A stretch of 64,000 bases of DNA from positions 58,436,299-58,500,298 of the forward strand of contig NC_089238.1 in NCBI RefSeq assembly GCF_963924675.1, read 5' to 3'. The notes beneath the pieces were generated by a model, which saw only the letters and a list, made by a program, of their open reading frames with translations, was not told where the DNA came from and did no database searches. This stretch comes from Phocoena phocoena. Its lineage: Eukaryota > Chordata > Mammalia > Artiodactyla > Phocoenidae. A program made the translations under genes and the position numbers. Within the stretch, counting starts at the first letter, position 1, and every line of letters starts with the position of its first letter. This document shows positions 12,497 to 23,878 of the stretch, in pieces.

Positions 12497-12780
12497 GCTT
12501 CCCTGGTGGCGCAGTGGGGGTGCGAGCCCAGGTCTGGGAGGATCCCACATGCCGCAGAGCGGCTGGGCCCGTGAGCCACAACTACCGAGCCTGTGCGTCT
12601 GGAGCCTGTGCTCCGCAACGAGAGAGGCCGCGACAGTGAGAGGCCCGCGCACTGTGATGAAGAGGGGCCCCCGCTTGCCACAGCTGGAGAAGGCCCTCGC
12701 ACAGAAACGAAGACCCAACACAGCCAAAAATAAATAAAATAAATTAAAAGAAGGCTCAACGTTAAAAAAAAAAAAAAAAA
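12497..12780 (+). repeat. CHR SINE with poly(A) tail and target-site duplication
   Basis: The head is partly deleted internally (it jumps from gcgcagtgg to gggtgcgagcccaggtctgg). The body contains the ggctgggcccgtgagccac segment typical of cetaceans and ends in an 18-A tail. The flanks aaacacttgag and aaaacttgag are a probable target-site duplication, so it landed at the junction of the first SINE and the Charlie sequence. Confidence 0.88.
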
Positions 12781-13210
12781 ACTTGAGAATTTAAAAAATA
12801 TTCACGTTATTTAAAAATAGCAGTAATAAACCCATTACGTGTTAACAGAGATAATGTTTTTATGAAAAATAATCGTTTCCAAAATAAGGAGAAGGACACT
12901 GTGGTGCTTCAATTGCTTCACTGCTGGCGATTTCACGGCAGACAGTGGGATTCGCATCTGTGTCAATACACTATCCTGGCTGAAGTACGCGACGAAAATC
13001 TGGCCCCATACATGTGTGGCTGGAAACGCAAAGGCATTTTAGTAGCCCTGTCGGACCCCCCAGCAGGCCCTAGCGACTAGCTTCGAGGTGGACTCTGCTA
13101 CCATATCTTCGACCCTTTCCTCCTCTGTTACATTAAAATCCATTGGTTTGTTTTGCACATCGAAAGGATTTTTACCCAGGCGTGATCGGGCCGTTTGGCA
13201 AAATCGAAGT
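12781..13210 (+). mobile_element. hAT-Charlie-like transposon, continued
   Basis: The sequence includes gtaataaacccattacgtgt, tgtttttatgaaaaataatc, and attaaaatccattggtttgt further on, all familiar from the Charlie-type interior. It decays beyond recognition around 13200. With the left part it forms one element split by the SINE pair. Confidence 0.55.
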
Positions 13211-16200
13211 CCACGGGGTCCAGTGGATTTCCCAGTGGAGACACACCTCACACAACATCAAACACAGACACAGCACTCCGCCCCGTCACCACCAATTGTC
13301 AGCAAAGTCAAACGGTGGGAAGCTGCCAAGCTGTGCAAAATTCTGATTTTCACGTGAGAGCCCCAGCTTTATCACCAGCACAGACTCTGAGCTGGTCTCG
13401 TGGGCACGTCCTGGAGGAGACTTGGCCCCGTGTGATGCACCTCGGCTCACAGCCACACCTGCTCCTCCCGTTTCATTACCAAGACCATTAAAAAGACAAA
13501 ACTCAAGAGCTGAGATTCAGTACGATTACTATCTTGTCACTGCCTCATGAAGGACAGCGTCAGCTGTGGGGACACCGTGAGCACAGCCCGGGCCGAGGCC
13601 ATCAGAGCAGAGGCCACCTTGTGACAAAGGCAAGTGGCGTCTGAGTGGCTTTGACGTCACAGACCTTGAGGGTTCCACGGGCCACACTCTGAGAACTGCG
13701 AGAGTAACCACTCATCACCCCTCCACCCGGCTCATGGGGGCGAGCTCTGTTTGCTGAAGAAGAAATTGGAGGCTCGGTGATGTCAGTGCAGGGCCCCAGC
13801 CCTGCCACTTGTCTCTAGCGGGACAGGAATCTGTACGTGGCCCCTACTCCCACCCCACGCAGCCCAGCTCTCTGCCCCCACCCCAGCCTCTGTTAAGGCC
13901 CCCTCCCCTCCGCTGGGGACCTCAGATGGCCAAGCCCCCAGGTAACTCCCCCTCCCCCCAGCCCCTCCGCAGTCCAGCAACGACCCAGGTGTCCGTCGAG
14001 CCCCCAGAATAAGAACACTTCACCACCAACAAAACGCAATTCACCCTCTTTCACCCTCAGGACCAGCGTGAGGATTGTTCCAAGTGGCCGATGAGAGGCG
14101 GGGGCCTCGTCTCCCAAGCTCTAGGGCTGTTCCCACCAGAGCATGGCTCTCCTAACCCTCACGCCCCCCGCGCACCTGCCGCCTCCCCAACTTCTCCCTG
14201 GCCCTGCTGCCCAAGCTCAAAGTCAGGAGCCACCTCGGGGAGTCAAGAGAGAGCTGGGGGGCTCACATGGGCCACGGACACCTCTCCCCGTGCCTGCTAG
14301 CCCCAGGCCCTCCCCTGAGGACCACCCTGGCGGCATCAGTCGCCCCGCCCAGCGCCAGGCGGCAGCTGCCACGCCTCCCGGACAATTCCTTCTCAGTCAC
14401 CAAATCCCTTCTGAGCCAGGGTCCTGACACGGGCATCCTCACTTGGCTGGACTGAGCACCTGGAACCCCGGGCCCAGGCCAAGCAGAGCAACCCTGCCCA
14501 GAGCCAACCACTCCCTCTGGCACCCTCGTTCCCACCGAGCCAGCAGGTGCCTGTGGTCTGGGCCGGGGTCCCCAGCTCCTCAGTCAGGCGAGGGTGGGAG
14601 AGCCTGAGAGGGCCCCTGGCCTCACAAGCAGGACAAGGGAGATGGGGGCTTGGGGGACCTGAGCCTCCCGAAGATGCAAGACCCTGAAGGACCAGAGGCA
14701 GCGCCAAGCGCCCTGGGCGGGGGGCCTGAAGCGTCCTGGGGTCGGAGGAAGACAAAGTGCTGTGCATCTGTGTGGTGCTGACACCAGGCACCCACTGCCT
14801 GAGAACATGCCAGAACCCAGCAGGGGAGTGGGCGTCCCATCGCCCCAGGCCAGCCCAGCCCGGCCTGCAGTTAAAGGAGCCGAAAGGCACCTGCGTCCGT
14901 ACACATCTGCCTGTCCTTACTCGTCTCTCTGGTGAACCTTCTTCCCTGGCGTTTTTCTCTGCAACTTCTTTAATGCACGATTCTCAGTCCCCTTGATCCT
15001 CCAGAACAAGCTCAGACCATGAGCTTGGTCTGAGACGCCAGAGCCCTGAGGGAGGGGCTCTCCGGGGTCACCCAGCCGTGCGCACCGCTCTAGGCGAGAC
15101 CTGTCACACCTGTGCGGCCTGACCAGCCAGCCACTGGACACATGCCACTAGCCCAGGAGCGCTAGAGACTAGAATTCAAAGTCGCCCGCAACACACTCAC
15201 TACCCCAGGCCCCATAAATCAACGCTGAACACCTAGGGAAAAGTGCTAGGGTGTCGGGAGTTTTGGGGAGAGGAAGGAGCGGTGGGGAGGAAGGGGAGGG
15301 AGGAGTGGGGAAGGTGGGGAGGGAGGCGAGGGATGTGGGAGGGCTGGGGGTGCCACCAGCTGGGGGCTACCCGAGGGCTTCCTGGAGGGGGAGGCTCCCA
15401 ATGAAGGCAGTGGCTAAAGAGGCACTGCCCCAGGCGCAAACCCCGACTGACTGGCTGTAATGACACGATGCCCCCAAACAGGGAACTGCCGTTCGGACTC
15501 CACATAAAGCCGAGCACAGTGTCTCCTCAGCTACCCGGTGGTAACTCTCCTGGAACGGCCAGTGCGGCTTCAAAAAGTGCAAAGAGCCCTTCGTGTCCAC
15601 GCACAAAGCTCAAGAAACAGCAAACAGACTTCTTACCTCCATGATGGTGACTTCAGGTACCCCCTGGGCCGTCCACTGAGTGCCGCTGGCTCCACCCAGC
15701 CCCGTGACAACCGAAAAACCGCCACGCAGGCCGGTGAGGTGGGTGAGAGCCGCGCCGGAGGAGACCAGCACCTGGCAAATCGAGGGAAAACAAGCTCTGG
15801 GCCCGGTGCCTGCTGGGATGTCGGGAGGAGGAGGCGAACACGTGAGCAATTGAGTGGATACTAACTCAGCACACCTGCACCCCTGCGGCCTGCGGCCTTC
15901 ACAAGAAACACGTGGGCCGCCGTGGGGCCCGCTCAGCCCGCAGTGACAGCCAAACCGCAGACCCAGAGCAAGCGGGGGGCTCCCCGGGGCCGAAAACCAG
16001 ACGTCCCGGCAGGCGGCCCTGCCCTGGGCTCCTGTGGCGGGGAGGAGAGGTGTGACGGGGGTGGCCTGCGGGTGACAGGGCGGTGGTCTCCAGCCGGGCT
16101 TGTTTGGCAATCAGGGGAATCTCGGTCAGCTGAACTGGAAATGGTTTCTCTGTAGCTAGTTTCAGGGGAACAAGTGGCTCTAATCTCAGCTAATCAACCA

Positions 16201-19200
16201 CGAGATGAAGATCGGGGAGCTGGAGGGTCAGGGTCTGGCCTAGTCGTAGGTAACCCCGGGGGTATCTGGGGTCCTCAAGGGGGTCCTGAGGAAGAGTGAA
16301 TCAACTTCACTTCATTCGGGGGAGTCTCTGCAGTAAGCCGTCTCCCAGGGCGCTTCGATAAACAAGGCATTTGTGAGGCTTCTTACTTGCCCCTGTTTTC
16401 TGGGAGCACAGGCTCAGAGGGGACGCCCCACCCAGACACCCTGGCTGCTCCAGCATTTCCCAGGGGAGCCCACTGCCCCCAGGGCCCAGCGCTGAGCTGG
16501 GGAGTGTGGCAATGTCCCTTGCACCCACGGCGGCCCCTGCTGGAGGTGGGGGAAGTGGGTGACCCACACAGGCTCCCGGAGAGGGGGCAGCAGGATTCGC
16601 TGGCTCCGCCCAAGCTGGGCCAGCACCCGGCCCCACGCCCTCGGCAGCCCTTTGGCATTCACCCCGAGGGCCACACACACTCATCAGAGAGCAGAGCCTC
16701 GGGGGAGCTCTGCATGGCACCGAGTAAGCCAGCGCCAGACATGGTGTCCCGATGGCCCAAGGGCGCTGCATGGCACACCCCGCCCAGGGCCCTGGCACCG
16801 TCCCTTTTCCGAGCACTGTTTTGTGGGCCTGTTCCCAGGTAGCACCCGCTCTAACCTCTAACTGCTGCATCTACTCCCACGTGGCAACAGCTCCTCTGCG
16901 TCGTCCAAGACAGCTTGAGTTCTGAGCCGCCACAGGTCAGGCTTCACACACGTCCCCGCGGGCCTCCCAGCCCAGCTGGGAGTGAACCCCTGGTGTCACC
17001 CTCCACACACCAAAGCTGCCTGGTTTTTAGCCCCTCGGGGTGGGAAATCCATCCAGAGCACAGTGCTGGCCCGTGTCCCCTTAAACTGGCGGTGCTGCCC
17101 GTCACAGGCGCTGTCACAGTTAAGGGCTGGGGCGCCCAGCTGGGGGGCTGGGGCTGTCTGCCTGTCCTGGCGTGTCCCTTAGCGCGGAGCGGGTTGTCGC
17201 GGATTTGTTTCCCACCCAGGGCAGTGCTGCCGCCGAGAAGCTCTGGCCCCTCTCCTGCAGGCGCCCAGAACTCCGGGCCCAGGCCCAGCACTGGTATTTT
17301 TGAGGCTCCCCAGGGGGTGGGACGTGGGAACGGCTATTGTGAGAACCAGGAAATAGAAGTCGGAGCGACTGAGCGAGGGGCTTCGGGGGAGGGCCTGACG
17401 CACACCAGGTCTGGGGAGCCCTGGACCACCCAACAGCGCTCCTGAGAGCTGTGTGTAAAGCGAAGCCAGAGCACAGGCTTATTCCTGGGCAGCAGGCCAG
17501 CACTTTGGGGTCCTCTCTGACTTTCAGAAGTTCCCTTTTTTCCTTTGCAGGGGCGTGGGGTGCCCAAATTAACTTATTTCCTGATTTGCATCCATGTCCT
17601 GGGTAAGGGACAATAAAGCAGTCATCCTCCCTGGCAGTGACATGTCCCGATGCCAAAAGAAAGGAGCAGAGCGGTTCAGACAGCGGGACCCGCACAGCAG
17701 TGAGGCCACAACTCCCGTGACAAGTACCCTCCCTCGGCCCGGTCTTAACTGCGTGCAGGGGCACCCGAGCGCGGGTGTGTGACGGAGAGACGGGAGGAGT
17801 ATCAAGAAAGGCCTGGAGGAGACCCGAAGGCTCACAGCGGGGGCTCGGTTTGGCTGGAGAGGTAACCTCAGCGTCAGGAGACCGTCCAGAAGGCACCAGA
17901 AACCAAGCTTGAAGCCAGGAACAGAATAAGCAGGAAAAGCTGTCCCAGCTGTGCTGCGTCCGTCAGTGCCCACGCAGGAAGGCCTGCAGAGCTCGCCTCC
18001 ATTTCACAGATGAAGGAAGAAGGGACCACGGCTCAGGTCTCGGGACAGCATGTAACGCAGCCGGGGCTGGCCTCTAAACGCCAGTGCCCAGACCTGGGCC
18101 CCACACACCCTCAGTGGCCACAGGAGATGCTCACGCCCAGGCAGCCTCCATCCCTTGGGCTCAGCCACAAGGTCAAGGTGAGGGCGCGCTCCGTCCAGTG
18201 AGGCCCCATCTTCTCATCGTCCCCCATCTGTCCCTTGGCTCTCTCTGGGGACAGAGCTCCACCACGGCCCCAGCTTTCAGGACGCCCTTCCTCCCTGACC
18301 GAAGTAATTCCCCATTCCCACCTCCTTCCATCCTGGAAGTCACATTTGGGCGACCTCTGGACACACAGACGTCCTCCCAAACAAGTGTCTGCGGAAAATC
18401 TGCTTTAATGAGCATCACCGGGGCCCAAGAGGAAAATAATTTCGGAGAGAATGGGGATGGGGTCAGGGTCCTGTGCCTTTGGCCTAACGAGCTTTGCGGT
18501 CAGGAGTTCAGCTCACCCACAGGGGACAGGTGACGGCCTGAAGGTCTCCTGGCCTGTCTCCTCATCAGGAAAACCGGGAGAACTGGAGGTCCCCCTTGAC
18601 AGGGTCATTGCTGCATTAGAAGGGCTGCTTGTAGCGGGCTGGCCTGGAGCCCCTGACCGTCAGTAAGGACCACCAGGAGGAGGGTCCGGCGTGGACAGGC
18701 GGCAGGCAAGGGGCCAGCGGGGCCCGCCGTCTGCGGATGTCACGTGACCACGGTCACACCCACTCACACCCACGCTCTCCCCTCATTGGTGGATCAGCAG
18801 GATGGACAGCCGCGAGCACCAATGGAAGGCCGGGCATCAGTTCGTACCGCTTGGCCGACACCATCCGGCCCCTGTAAATAGGCCGCGTCCTCCCCCCCGG
18901 GGCCCGGACGGCTCAACGCATAGCAGCCCGCCCGCCGGGTCCTTGACCTGAGGGCTAGCTCTGGGGTCCCAGGTCCTGGCCGCTCGCATGTGGCCCTCGG
19001 CCCAGCCTCCGCTGGCGCTTGGAGTCAGAGGAGAGGTGACAACCGCTGATCTGTGTCCCCGCCCGCGACTTTGAAAGCACTTTCCATACAGAGTCTCGCC
19101 TGGGAAGTGGCGCGAAGAAACTGAGGCCTGAGGTGCTGAGAACCGGGCCACGCAACGGTCCGACGCCCCAGCTGGCCCAGAAACACATCTGGCTCCCCCG

Positions 19201-20150
19201 CGGAGGGCTGCTTCTGCCACCTGACGCCTGAATTGTCAATGCCTTTGGCTGCAGTGTTCCACCCACAAAAGAGATGGAGTCCGAGAGGAAGAAGCCTGGG
19301 GCCTGGCCGTGCCCCTCCGGTGCTGGGTGTAGAGGGCGGTGGTCAGCAAAGCGGGCCCCACGAGAGCAGAGCTTGAACACTTCGGGCGAGGGGGTTCAGG
19401 AAGGCTTCCTGTTTCTGGCTCAGGGGCCCGAAGAAACACAGCGCTCTGCTCTGTTTGTGACCCAAGGCAGCACCACTCAGGGCTCGTGGTCCAGGGACAG
19501 AGCTCAAAGGGGAGGAGGCCGGAGGCCCGGGTACCGGCCAGCCTCAGCACATGTGAGTGGTGAGTCTGCCAGCAGTGTCTCTGGGTGTCAGCGGTAGAGC
19601 TGGGTACCCTTTCTATGTGGCACCAGGTGGCACCATCCCGCTTGGAAAACGTTGCAACACGGGCTCTGCCCGCAGCCAGACTGACACAGGCTATCATGAG
19701 AGACTGGAAATGCATTGCTGTAATACCCATCAGGTGGAAAACAGAGTGCTTAAACGAATGAATAATAACAGATGGAAGGTCCTAACCATACACCAGTGAA
19801 GGCTGGCACCCTCCCAGCTTCTTCCTGCTCCTACCCCCCCCCCACTTCCAGAGGAGGGGAGGGAGCTACCCAAATGGAGTCCAGCCACCGGGCCAGAACT
19901 AGGACACGTGACCCGTCCTCGTTCATGGGGAGGGAAGGCACTGGGGACCCAGAAGAGCCGTTGGCAAAGGAGTGTCTCCCCTCTCCTGGCCCTGCCAGCC
20001 ACCAGCGGACAGGACCCAGCACAGGAGCAAACCGAGGGAGGCGAGAGGGGCTGGGCAGGGGGAGGGCAGCCCTCAGACAGTGCTGAAACCAGGCCCCTCC
20101 TGCTGGAGTGGCGGCCCAGCTGCCTGAGGGCCTGTGACCCCACTCCCGCG
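13211..20150. other. GC-rich intergenic DNA, no gene supported
   Basis: About 7 kb of mostly GC-rich sequence with many overlapping ORFs up to 258 codons (17120-17896, minus) on both strands. None shows a recognisable domain, a credible exon structure or a conserved start context. MIR-like fragments occur near 13740-13820, 17995-18085 and 18515-18620. A G/A-rich, purine-biased stretch lies at 15245-15350. Regulatory elements could be present but cannot be read from sequence alone. Confidence 0.5.
15245..15350 (+). repeat. Purine-rich (GGGGAGGA) tract
   Basis: A run of G and A only, or nearly so, over about 90 bp in irregular gggaggaag-type units. It is low-complexity and potentially able to form triplex or quadruplex DNA. 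Confidence 0.7.
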
Positions 20151-20159
20151 GGTCTGCGT

Positions 20160-20448
20160 CTTCTGGGGTCCACGCCGTAGCTGGTGGAGATGAGGCCAGC
20201 CGTGCGCCTCTGTGGCTCCTCCGTCCCGCCCCCGCACAGCCGCTGGAAGGCAGCCGGAACTTCGGGGACGTGAGGCTGTAGATGATGGGGTCGATGGCGC
20301 TGTTGGTGTAGACACAGGTGCGGCAGAAGAGGGGCCCCCAGGGGTCCAGGAAAGGCCGGGCCACAAAGGAGCAGAGAAGCACCAGTGTGCGGTAGGGCAT
20401 CCACAGGACGGCAAAGAGTGGCACGACTACCACCAGCATCGGGGTGAC
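20160..20448 (-). pseudogene. TRHR2: TRHR2 exon 3: TM6, TM7 and tail
   Basis: Following acceptor ctgcag, the frame reads [20 protein letters not shown] (TM6 with the WxP turn), then the extracellular loop ([15 protein letters not shown]) and TM7 ([14 protein letters not shown], an NPxxY motif in DPxxY form). At about 20254 one base is missing after the codons for KF, and the tail homology (AAFQRLCGG onwards) continues in another frame. No stop follows near the expected C-terminus. TM6-TM7 is otherwise intact. Confidence 0.88.
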
Positions 20449-20902
20449 CTGCAGGGCGGGAGGGCAGGGGTGGGAAGCCCCCGGCACCTGGCACACCAAG
20501 TGACCAAGGGACATGGCTCCTGCCTCAGGGCATGTTTGCTAAGTGATGAGAACGTTACTACAATAATCACTCAAACTACCACTGCGTATGGCTCTGTGCT
20601 AAACGTTTCCTGTGCAGGAGCCCGGGGCTGGCATTCAGAGCTGCGCTGGTTGATACGCTCATGAAATAGCCCCACATCAGGTGGTAAATACTCACTGCCC
20701 TGAGCCCCCTGGCGCACCCTATCCCCCAGACCTCTCAGACACCCAGCAAGCGAAGACCGGATGCCTGGAGCGGGGCCTCGGGCCTGGGGTGACACAGGAA
20801 GGCCCCAGGTGGACGCTGTGGCTGCTGGCACTTAGGTTACATCCCCTGCACCGGGCCCTCCAGTGGTTCTGTTTTCATCTCCACATGAAGGACGAGGAAG
20901 CA

Positions 20903-21017
20903 GGGAGTTCCCTGGTGGTCCAGTGGTTAGGACTCAGCACTTTCACTGCCAGACCCAGGTTCAATCCCTGGTCTGGGAACTAAGATCCCGCAAGCCACGC
21001 AGACAAAAAAAAAAAAG
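20903..21017 (+). repeat. Short CHR-type SINE in TRHR2 intron 2
   Basis: It has the head gagttccctggtggtccagt, the B box ggttcaatccctggtctggg and an A12 tail. It lacks the long SINE body, so it is a short monomeric variant. Confidence 0.88.
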
Positions 21018-21478
21018 GGGAGAGGAAGTAGAGGCTCAGAGTGAAGGATGACACAGCACACGCACCATGAACCAGCTTCTCCTGCAGCCCGCCTGTGCTC
21101 ACCACTGTCCTGAGTGGCCCAGCCAGCCACAGTCATATCCCCATTCTACACCCCAATCTGTTCTTTCAGCCCAGGAGTGAGTCGCCAGTCCCAGAAGACA
21201 ATCCTGTCAGGAGCGGGGCTGATGACAGGGACACGCTGGGCTCTTCCACCTCACTTCCAGCTGCCAGCCCAGGGTCCCGGCTTCTCTGCGAGGGAGGAGG
21301 GTCAATGGGAGGGGAAGGGGCACGTGTCCTGGCCACCTCCGAGGGCAGCCTCCACTGACCCACGCAAGGAGCTTCCTATGGGCCCCAGAACTGAGGGGAG
21401 GTCTCAGGGGGCCCTGTCATCCGCTCTAGGCTTGGGCCCTCCCTGCTGCCGCCTTCAGGATGCAGGGGCAGTGGGTGG

Positions 21479-21595
21479 GAGCATGGGTGCTGAAGCCGGC
21501 AGGCGTAAGCTGTGTGACCTTGGGCAGCCCACTTAACTTCTCTGAGCCTCCCTCTTCCATTTGTGGCATCAGGAGAATAGCAGTGTCCTTCGCGG
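21479..21595 (+). repeat. MIR fragment
   Basis: It contains the MIR core signature ctgtgtgaccttgggcagcc, then cttctctgagcctccctctt. This is an ancient tRNA-derived SINE. Confidence 0.7.
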
Positions 21596-21737
21596 GTGTG
21601 TGGAGGGGTAGTGGGGAGAGGGGTCCCCATGAAGTCATCACTCTTTTGCCCCAGGAAGTTTGACATCTCTCTGTCCATAGCTTTGTGCTGGGGCCATGCT
21701 ACACCACGAGTGCCAGCAGGCCTTGGCCGCTCTGTGC

Positions 21738-21970
21738 TTCTGGCTCTCCCTCTGTCTCTCCACCTCTCTCTCTGCCTGTGTCTCTCCTTCTCTCTCCGTC
21801 TCTCTCTCTCTGTCTCTCTCCCTCTGTCTCTCCACCTCTCTCTCTGCCTCTGTCTCTCCTTCTCTCTCCGTCTCTCTCTCTCTGTCTCTCTCCCTCTGTC
21901 TCTCCATCTCTCCCTCTCACTGTCTCTCTGTCTCTGTCTCTGTCTCTGTGTCTCCCTCTCTGTCTCGCCC
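21738..21970 (+). repeat. CT-rich minisatellite, 72-bp unit
   Basis: Almost pure pyrimidine on the plus strand. A 72-bp unit starting ctccctctgtctctccacct repeats at about 21746, 21818 and 21890, the third copy degrading into TCTG repeats. Because 72 is a multiple of 3, long arginine/glutamate-rich or serine/leucine-rich ORFs appear on both strands; these are artefacts. Confidence 0.9.
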
Positions 21971-22264
21971 CCTCCACTCACATCTCTGCTGCTCATCCAC
22001 AGGGATGCTCTCTGCTCAGCCCTCCCCATGCCTCAGCCTCTCCGAGTGCCCGTTGTGGTTACATGTGGGACCTGTGCACACCTGTCTGGGGCTCCAAACG
22101 TATGGGGATCGCCCTGAAACTGGAGGGGGGTGCGGCCCCTCCGCTCAGAACCCCGGCTCCCTCCACTCAGAGCCAAGTGCTTCCGGGGCCCCCCATCCTT
22201 GCTGACCCTCGTGAACCAGGCCCTCCCTCCGCCCCCCTCCCCCGCCACCTGGACCACTTCCCGG

Positions 22265-22510
22265 GTGTCTGCTTGGTCACCTCATATCTTTATTCAGTCA
22301 CCACCTCAGCAAGGTCTTCCCGAACCTTCCCCTAAACTCCCACTCCCCCGGGCTCCATTTCTTCCTCTGACAGGGTCCACGTTTACTTGTCCTGCCGTGA
22401 GCCCCGGGGGCGGGATGTGTATCTTGTTCTGTTCTCCCCTGTGTCCCCGCACCTAGAAACTGGCCTGGCACACAGTCGGTGCCCAGGGGACACCTGCCGA
22501 GTGAGTAGGT
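22265..22510 (+). repeat. L2 LINE 3' end fragment
   Basis: It ends with ctggcctggcacacagtcgg, then tgcccaggggac, the usual L2 3' end, preceded by the cccctgtgtccccgcaccta segment. Ancient and diverged. Confidence 0.6.
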
Positions 22511-22626
22511 GGGCGAACGTGGAGCCAGCACCCCCTCTCTGTCCATTCACGCCTCTGCCGGATCTCCCTGCCTCTCTGCAAACCGACCCCGCCCACCCCT
22601 GCTCCCCACCGGCCACCCCTGCCCAC

Positions 22627-23012
22627 CTTCTTCCTGGAAGAAGGGGAGACTCTGGCTCCAGGGCAGCTGCCCGCTGCAACCCCTGGCCCACGGAGCTGCC
22701 TCCCCTGGGTTCCGAGCTCTGGCCGGTCCTCACCACCCCCATGCTGGCCCCCGAGTTGGTCCCCGAGCTGTGGCAGGTGGGCCAGGGAGCTCTGGAGCAA
22801 GACCCTCCCTATGAGACTGTAGAGGACGGTTGCCTCCAGCAGGGCGTAACGAAGAAGACGGTGAAGTCCAGCAGGCAGATGGGCAGGTGCAGGCTGTGGC
22901 CCCCGGTGCCCGCCAGCATCCAAGGCCACCAGGAAGAACCAGAACAGGCAGTAGACGGACGTGGTCCCCCAGACGCCGGCCACGACGCATCGGGTATCAG
23001 ATGGCGAGGCAC
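22627..23012 (-). pseudogene. TRHR2: TRHR2 exon 2: TM4, TM5, intracellular loop 3, heavily broken
   Basis: After an acceptor ctgcag at 23013-23018 the frame reads CLAI, then TGA (22997-22999) where other TRH receptors have the cysteine of AICHP, then YPMR. Roughly a dozen codons of loop 2 are missing before TM4 resumes in another frame (VVAGVWGTTSVYCLFWFFLV). Loop 2 of the extracellular side is shortened and lacks its conserved cysteine. TM5 starts in a third frame (LPICLLDFTVFFV, 22885-22845) and finishes back in the earlier one (LLEATVLYSLIGRVLLQSS). The exon ends at SPSSRKK with donor gtgggc at 22626. Several independent lesions rule out a single sequencing error. Confidence 0.88.
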
Positions 23013-23589
23013 CTGCAGGCCACAGGGCAGTCACGTGACCCACCTGCCGACCCCTGGGATTGGGACATGCAGGGTGGTCCACTCAGCCAATCAGATTCCC
23101 CGATGGGGAACCGAATGTGGGCACAACGGTGGAACTGCCCCTTTCATAGGGGACCTGGGAGGCCGTGATGAGGCAGCTTCGGGGACTGGCAGAGCAAAGG
23201 TGCCAGTCTTGAGGGGAGGGCAGGGCCGAGTCAGAAGGTGCAGCCCCTCGAGGTCCGGCCAGGCCCACAAGGTCCAGAGTGCCCTCGCGAAGACCTTGAC
23301 CTTTGTGCAAATCCCAGGGTGGGTTTCCTACTGTCCACCGCCAAAGGTCACAGGCTGAGGGGTCAAGGACATTGTGACCCTAGATGGGCCCAGCAGGGAA
23401 GAACAAGGACCGGGCCAGTGTATGGATGTCAGAAGGCCTCGGTTATGTCCCCGTTCTGTGTAGCCCTGGATGAGACATCCTAACCCTCTGAGCCAATGTG
23501 CTGAAGGCCACGCGGCTGAGAAGAGGCAGACCTGGGCTTGAACCCAGTCAGTGGGTTTCAGTGTCCACATGCTTAGAGGCTAGATGGCC

Positions 23590-23745
23590 TCTCAGGTGTT
23601 AATTTCATAGCTGGAAGAGGCCCAAGAGACTGTCCGGTCCCAGTGCCCACGTTCCCGGTGGGGACACCAAGCCCAGAGGAGTGCAGGGTTGCCTTGGCAT
23701 CCCGCAGCAAGTCAGTAGCAGAGGTGAGATGAGAAGCCTGCTTCC
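23590..23745 (+). repeat. Possible MIR-class fragment in TRHR2 intron 1
   Basis: The segment catagctggaagaggcccaa to cagtagcagaggtgagat resembles a mammalian-wide SINE core. The match is weak. Confidence 0.4.
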
Positions 23746-23878
23746 TGGCGCCTGCCCCCGCCCTTGCCGGTTTCCTGCAGGGTCCCACACAGCACTCCCT
23801 CCATAAATGGGGAGCAGACTCAGTTTACCAAGGCTCGTGGCCAGGAAGTCCGGGCCTGCAGGAGGGGTTGGGGTGTAC

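Noticed and set aside
12168..12759. Overlapping minus-strand frames of 79-183 codons (also similar frames at 31438-31758, 35008-35246, 58678-59074 and 62657-63061)
   Set aside because: All are conceptual translations of CHR SINEs, as shown by the repeated protein words at every SINE locus.
17120..17896. Minus-strand open frame of 258 codons
   Set aside because: It lies in GC-rich DNA where all six frames are long and overlapping. There is no domain, no splice logic, no homologue that I recognise, and its amino-acid composition (Pro, Arg, Ser, Gly) is what GC-rich noise gives.
21746..21965. Regularly spaced repeats considered as a CRISPR-like array
   Set aside because: The units are contiguous low-complexity pyrimidine sequence without spacers, in a mammalian chromosome.
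21376..22029. Arg/Glu-rich frames of up to 217 codons, resembling an RE/SR-repeat protein
   Set aside because: They are translations of a 72-bp CT-rich minisatellite, open in every frame because the unit is a multiple of three.
22387..23358. Plus-strand open frame of 323 codons
   Set aside because: It is the opposite strand of TRHR2 exon 2 and surroundings. The minus-strand reading has strong receptor homology; this frame has none.
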